DNA of 64,000 bases, taken from the NCBI RefSeq assembly GCF_020497125.1, contig NC_059075.1, positions 36,244,003 to 36,308,002 of the forward strand. The letters run 5' to 3'. This document shows, piece by piece, positions 58,390-64,000 of the stretch (position 1 is its first letter; each line of letters opens with the position of its first letter). The notes beneath the pieces are model-generated. The model was not told the origin of the DNA and made no database searches. It was given only the letters and a program-made list of their open reading frames with translations. The stretch comes from Mauremys mutica. Lineage: Eukaryota > Chordata > Testudines > Geoemydidae. Made by a program: the position numbers and the translations under genes.

Positions 58390-60620
58390 TCACAGCAGAA
58401 AAATCAACTATAAACTGGGAACCAGTTAACAGCTGATTGCTTCGAGCTAGGTTTCAAAGCTGATATATGAGCATGACAATTATACAAACCACCAGACAAC
58501 TACAATGATGAGATCAAAGATCAGTTTGACAATTGCTTACAAACTGATTGAAAATATGTCCAAGGGAAGATTTCAGTGCCAAGGTTGAGGATGACAACAA
58601 TGGAGTGGAGAAGGTAATAAGGAAGGAGAATTGGTTCCCAAAATCAGAAACGTGACAGAATGGTTAAACTGTCTTGTATCTGGACTTTTACCTGGTGGAA
58701 TACTATCCCCACACAAAGATATCTATAAGGAATACCATTCACACACAAAGATATCCATAAAGTAACTTGGAATTCCCCAGATATAGTCACCAGGAACCAG
58801 ACTGACCATCTATGTACAGGAAGGAAATTTAGATCAACTGTCCAGGATGTCAAGGCATACAGAGGGGCTGAGGATGGAAGTGACCACAATTTGTATGGCA
58901 ATACTGAAGATCAAACTTAAGAAAAACAAGAGCACCAAGAAAATTGACAGCAAAAGTCTAGTAGACAAACATAGAAGAATTTCAAACTGAAATGAAGAAC
59001 AGATTGCAGGTACCATGAGTTATATATAGATCCATCAAAAGAAGTCAACATTGACACACCAGGGTCCCACCTGTATAACAATATAATAGATACCACTATA
59101 ACTGTAGTTGGTTAACAGCCAACGTAAAACATCAACTCCTCAAAAACATCTCCAGAAAAAGAAGTAGCAAAAATCTGTAGATAAAAAGGGAAAAAGCAGT
59201 AAAAAGCAGAGGAAGAAGAGACAAGAGGAAATACACAGATAATTTTGCAAAGAAGCTGAAGTAGCTGCTGAAAGAAGTGATACCAAAAAAACTTAACAAT
59301 TTTATATCAGCCAGAGGGGTATATTAAGGACAATCAAGGAAAGACTTTAATAGAAAAAGAACAAAGAGTGAGACTGGCATAATATTTTAAAGAAGTGCTA
59401 AACAGACCAACACCAGAAGAAACTAATGACACACACAAAGAAATTCCACTCAGAACTAGAGTAATAATTCCACATCATGGCCTCTCACATCACAAAGAGA
59501 AGAGAGAGACAATAAAAAAGTTAAAACCTCAGAATGCTGCAAGTTAAGACCAAGTCACTACGGAAACATTTAAAGCTTATGGTGATGAGACCATCAATAA
59601 AATCACTGAACTTTTCAATGAAGTATAGGTCCAGGAAAAGCTCCAAGACAATGAAAAATGGAATTATAATGAAAATGCCAAAGAGAGGTTACCAAACCAA
59701 CTACAACAACTGGCAATGTGTTACACTCCTTTCAATAGCAGGCCAAGTCTTCAACAGTATCATCTTAAGGAGAATAAAAATAAAGTGATTGAGGCAAAGC
59801 TCAGGGAAGAGCAGACTTTGGGAAGAGCAGATTTTGAACCAGAAGATCATGGGTCAATCAGATTTTCACCCTAAGAATAATCAAAGAATGTTGAATGGCA
59901 AACCCCACTTATTATAAATTTCTTAGGAAAGCCTTTGACAGCCTCAATCTAAATTCACTCTGAAACATCTTGAACTGTTATGGTATGCCAACAAAAATAA
60001 TTAACATCAAGTCTTTATATCAAACCGCAGATTGCATAGTTAAGGTAAACGCAGACTTGAGTGAATGATTTAACAGAGACTGGTGTAAAATAAGGATGCA
60101 TTCTCTCACTTCTCTTTGGCATTGCCTTTTACTTCATTATGAAAAAAAGTGTAGATGGATAAAACACCAATAATGCATGGGTCAAAAACAGTACACTAAA
60201 ACATTTGACATAGCTTGTCTAAGTAATAGCTCAACCAACATGCAAGCGAAGACCAAAAGACTGTTCAGCGTTGCAAAACTGATGGGGTTAATAATGGATT
60301 CTGAAGAAACAAATCTAATGAGAACCCCTGAAAATCCCAATTGAAGCATTACTTTGGAAGGCAAAGGAAAGCACAAGGGGACTCAATTCCCATATCTTGG
60401 CAGTAACATGCAAGCCCATGGGGATATCCAGAAGGAAATAATATCATGAATTGGAAAGGCAGCAGCTCCATTCACCAGCTCAAACAAGATTTGGTATTTG
60501 AAAATCTGTAATTTAAAGACCAAATTCATCTTCAACTCAAATGTTATTTCCACCTTAACATAAGGATGTAAAAAGTGGAAATCTCCAAATGTACAGACAG
60601 ACATCTAAATGCGCTAAGTA
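58390..60620 (+). pseudogene. RTE-like LINE remnant (endonuclease and reverse transcriptase)
   Basis: Heavily decayed. Endonuclease pieces: a YNDEIKDQFDNCLQT-like block near 58520; AKVEDDNNGVEKV near 58590; GGILFPHKDIYK near 58700; then NQTDHLCTGRKFRSTVQDV and KAYRGAEDGSDHN (58790-58890), the typical end of an APE-type endonuclease. Reverse transcriptase pieces: NNWQCVTLLSIAGQVFNSII (59703-59770), REEQTLGRADFEP, a GVK-GCILSLLFGIAFYFIM-like block near 60085-60140, a YLGSNMQAHGDIQKEI-like block near 60395-60440, and IGKAAAPF onward. The wording fits RTE-type or related LINEs, not CR1. Many stops and slips are present; the true 5' end may lie upstream. Confidence 0.65.
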
Positions 60621-61794
60621 AAGTTCTGCTTCAATGCTTATGGCCCTAAGGTGCACAATCCAGCAGTCAGGGAATTACAGGAACACAGCGGTGCTCTGGC
60701 CACACATTTTCCCCTGGACCACACCTGCTATAATAGATTGTACTGGTAAAGAGTCACAAATCTTATTCTATACCAGTTGGAGGTTCTTTATTACGCTGGC
60801 CTTTTGGTCCTTTATGCTACCAGAGCAGTACAAAATAGCCACAGTTAGACTGACGATGTGGCCCATTGTCTATAGTTTTTTCATGTACTGCATGCTAGAT
60901 ACTAACAGGAGAGGACGTCAGGCTTATAATAAGATGGCTCTTTATTAAGAAATCTATTCACAGAAGTGCTGCAACTGGAGCTAGTATTCTAGGAACGGGC
61001 ATACAGAATAACTTACTGGTGCCTCTTCCAAACTCTTCCATCCTGCAACCCATGCTCCTCCTCCATGTTCCAAGCAGATTGCTGAACATAGGGAAAGGAA
61101 GAACAGATAATTACACTAGAAGACTTCTAAACCAGCTGCTTGCCATTCAGTTATATTATGTAGGCACTTTATTTTCTTCTTAATTAGCAAACCACATTTA
61201 GAAGTATGTTTACCGGGGATTCTAAAAGCTTGTCAGTAATTTTCATTCAGGCGTCTTAGTTTTCTAAGTCTGCATTTGGCAGAGATCAGTGAAATAAATT
61301 ACTCTCAAGAAAGTGCCAATCAAGTATGTAAAACTCCCTGTTTCCTACAGGCACAGCCCTTCATTAAGTTTATTACTAGGTTGATACTAGCTTTGAAGTG
61401 GCCATGTTATGCAGTAAGCTCTGGCAGCCTCTGGCTATCTTCTGCCAGGTCTGTCACTTCACAGTCTGCATTTGATCTCCAGTTTGGTAAATCTGTGACT
61501 CTAAAGGAGCTCTCATGTGAACAAGTTCCTAGACAGGAAAGTAATCTTTAGCATCAGCATACTATCATGCTTTTCCACATCCCCCACCCCAATAACACAG
61601 TCCCTTGCTGCACTGTTAGCAGCTTTATTTACAAGATAAAGTTCTCTACGGTCTAAGCAATAATCCATTCAGACCACACAAACACACACACAATCACCTG
61701 CTAGATGATGGGAGATATATATTGGGAGACACATGTCCAAAAGAGCTTAGAGCCTGAGTATCAAGTTCTCAGCACCAACAAAGGGGGCCAGATT
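60621..61794. other. Unassigned DNA
   Basis: No gene was recognised. The 104-codon frame at 60634-60948 follows the LINE remnant but has no motif I can name. A short CA-rich run lies at 61676-61692. Confidence 0.4.
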
Positions 61795-61945
61795 TTCAAA
61801 AGTGTTCATTGAGGCACTTAACTAACAACCAGATTTGGGGTAATTTATTAAAGTTAAGTGGCTTGCTCAAAGTCACAGAGAATCAGTAGCACATGTGTGA
61901 GGAGAAATTCAGGAGTCATGATTCCAAGCTCTGTGTTATCCTTAC
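61795..61945 (-). repeat. MIR-like SINE fragment
   Basis: 'aaagttaagtggcttgctc', 'aaagtcacagagaatcagtag', 'aggagtcatgattccaagctc' in the order of a reversed MIR 5' half, preceded by 'cagattttcaaaagtg' foldback-repeat wording. Confidence 0.5.
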
Positions 61946-64000
61946 TTGTGGAGGAAGTGTGGGTTTTCTCCAGATAAAGTGATAACAAAGGTCAGTGAAA
62001 ATTAAAAAAAGGAACATAACATTTTCCCCTAAAACTAGCTCTTCATCCTAAGAAGATGTATTCTAATACAGAAAAAATTATCTGTATTGAAGTTGTTTCA
62101 GGAGTTCGCTTTGACATATAGTCATTTGATAAACACATTATGCAACAATATCTCAATTACTGTATTTCAGACCAGAGGTCAGTCTTGATCTGTATGTTGC
62201 TTATTTGTACAGAATGCAGCCTCGCCAACAACATGAACCTCGAGAAGAATGTCAAGTAGAGAGAACAAGGTGTCTTTGTTGCCTTATTGAAGTTACATCT
62301 TGCTGAAATAAGAGCTTTCATTCCCACAGATCCCTAAGTGCTTGGCAAACTACACGTATATATGAATCATTTTGCATAGAAACCAATCGTTTCACCCACC
62401 TCTTAAATGAAGTCACCCTGTTGGGTGGAACATGGCACAACAGATTAGGACAAGAAGTGAAGGTGAATGCTAAGAATAACGTTTGACAAATGAAGAATTT
62501 GATCAGTCTCTCAAGGCAGGAAGTGAGGCTATTCCTTATGAAGAGGCAAAAAACAAAACACAAAGAAACCTCAGCAACCTAAAATACTATTTCAGTTGAC
62601 CAAAAGACATTTATAAAAGATAGATTATTTAACACTTGACACTTATCTCAATCAAATATAAAACAAATAAAAAGATAAACCTCATAAACAGATAAAAGCT
62701 AATTGTTATGCTGCATGCCATAGCTTTTTGAAAAGAAAAGATTGCTAAAGGCAATTTTAAAAGGGAGATAGCTCCCTAGTATTTCTGAGGGTGCTGCACT
62801 TGCTCAAAAACTATGGCATAGGTGCATGGACAGATTCAGTTAGATAGAATCTATGTGGTGTTTTCCCCAAACAAGATAAAGTATCTGCTTTCAGCCTAGA
62901 TTACTTTTCAGCCTGATTCTCAGAAAAAGACTTCTCACTTTGATCAAGACCCTGTGTCATCGTAACACTCCTACTTTAAGAGCTTGACCCTGGACTCATT
63001 GAAGTCAATGGCAAGTCTCACCTTGTCATTAATGTGCAGGCTCAGGGCCTAAGACAGGACTCCCTTTGGAGCCCATTGTAGTCTCACTTTGACTGGTCAT
63101 GCTTGCCAAGGAGAGGCTAAGCATATTGCTTATCAGTCAGTGCGGCAAAAACCCTTATACAAACATTAATCAATCCTGATGACACACCTGAGAGTTAGGT
63201 ACATTTTTATTAAAGAAGTTCCACAAACTGGTAAACAGACAGGTTAAATTAGGCTACCTATGAGATCAATGTCAGACCTGAGAAGAGATGCCAGGAGTTC
63301 TGCTGACCTCCAATTCCATGAGGTAACCAGGAGATAAATTTCCCTCTCCACACTAACATAGAGGTAACTTCGTTAAACTTTTCTGGACCAGTTTATCCCA
63401 ACTCATATTAAATTTACCTGCAAGGTTCTCCTCATGCAAAGTTAAATCTCAGTATATCTTCACTATAGCATGTACACAGCAGAGGTCATTGCAGTTTAAA
63501 GAACTCAGAATCTCTATTTCTTTTAAAGAACATATAGTATTTTAATTGTGCATACCACAGGTCAATTAATAATAAATATCTTTTATGCTTAATAGTCATA
63601 CTAATAATTTATGGAGGTGCATTTCATATACTTTAATGCACAGTAGCTAGTGATGTGCTGCTCAGAAAAGCATGCCAAAAGGGGCCCCTTTTACCATTAT
63701 TTCTGATGAAGGACAACAGCTGTAGCACTGTAATTTACTTTCCTTCAGGTACTTAGTCTCCTATCTAGTGGCAGAAAAAGCAGGACTACATTACTGGAAA
63801 TTTCACAGTCTTATTATTGAAAATGGCCTGGCTGGCAATAGAACTGAGATTCCAGCTAGCTGTGATGAAACTGAAGATGCTAAATTGTTCATATATGAAC
63901 ACAGAGAGAGGGAGATTACTCAGGCAATGGCTTCAGGTTTGCACTTTGATAAATGCAGTTCTATTTCTAACACAACTTCAGCTGTCATCACAGAGGTCAG
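61946..64000. other. Unassigned DNA
   Basis: About 2 kb to the window end, AT-rich, with no supported gene or named repeat. Confidence 0.4.

Overview
This is vertebrate nuclear DNA, most likely from a cryptodiran turtle. I found no bacterial-style genes and no convincing host protein-coding exon. The turtle assignment rests on repeat families: tRNA-headed SINEs with a CR1-type tail (919-1101 and 43395-43569, as in the tortoise Pol III SINE), many CR1 LINE 3' ends, Penelope-like retroelement tails, and several LTR families with 4-5 bp target duplications. The window reads as an intergenic or intronic stretch filled with transposable elements of different ages. Element names come from recalled family features, not from a database search, and boundaries were read by eye.

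Layout. 1-8.5 kb: mostly unassigned DNA with a SINE, an inverted Penelope-tail pair at 1437-1640, a GC-rich repeat and MIR-like SINEs, one of them split by another repeat. 8.56-12.52 kb: a 3,960 bp PIF/Harbinger DNA transposon with 17 bp terminal inverted repeats and a TAA target duplication. It carries a two-exon Myb/SANT-like gene on + and a DDE transposase on -, both broken. 12.5-18.7 kb: old SINE, CR1 and foldback-element pieces. 18.77-21.29 kb: a nest in which an ERV-type LTR (duplication CATGT) contains a 5'-truncated Penelope copy with a 228-codon open GIY-YIG endonuclease frame, and also a complete 744 bp solo LTR (duplication ATAG).

21.3-34.8 kb: CR1 tails, MIR-like SINEs, LTR-like remnants and a second Penelope tail family (28.05-28.19 kb). 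34.8-38.1 kb: a third inverted Penelope pair lies next to a Ty3/gypsy-type element of 3,134 bp (34965-38098, duplication GACAG). Its pol order is integrase, reverse transcriptase, RNase H. Its 5' LTR, gag and protease are almost entirely deleted, and its reverse transcriptase is interrupted by a Penelope tail beside the YIDD motif. 39-46.9 kb: CR1 reverse transcriptase remnant, LTRs, a SINE, a perfect 87 bp inverted Penelope pair (43892-44107), and a 1,141 bp solo LTR (duplication CCATC). 49.57-50.17 kb: a 594 bp non-autonomous Harbinger relative. 50.65-54.3 kb: a long CR1 LINE on - with an esterase-type ORF1 and an EN-RT ORF2. The RT centre is replaced by a large palindrome made of a hAT-like foldback element and an inverted duplication of CR1 itself. 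58.4-60.6 kb: a decayed RTE-like LINE. 60.6-64 kb: little recognised.

Nothing here acts as a pathway; the elements interact only by insertion into one another, which gives a relative chronology. The most notable pattern is that all three inverted Penelope-tail pairs have 12-14 bp target duplications, and in each the inverted arm lacks the last 32-36 nt of the tail. I did not find a new cellular system.
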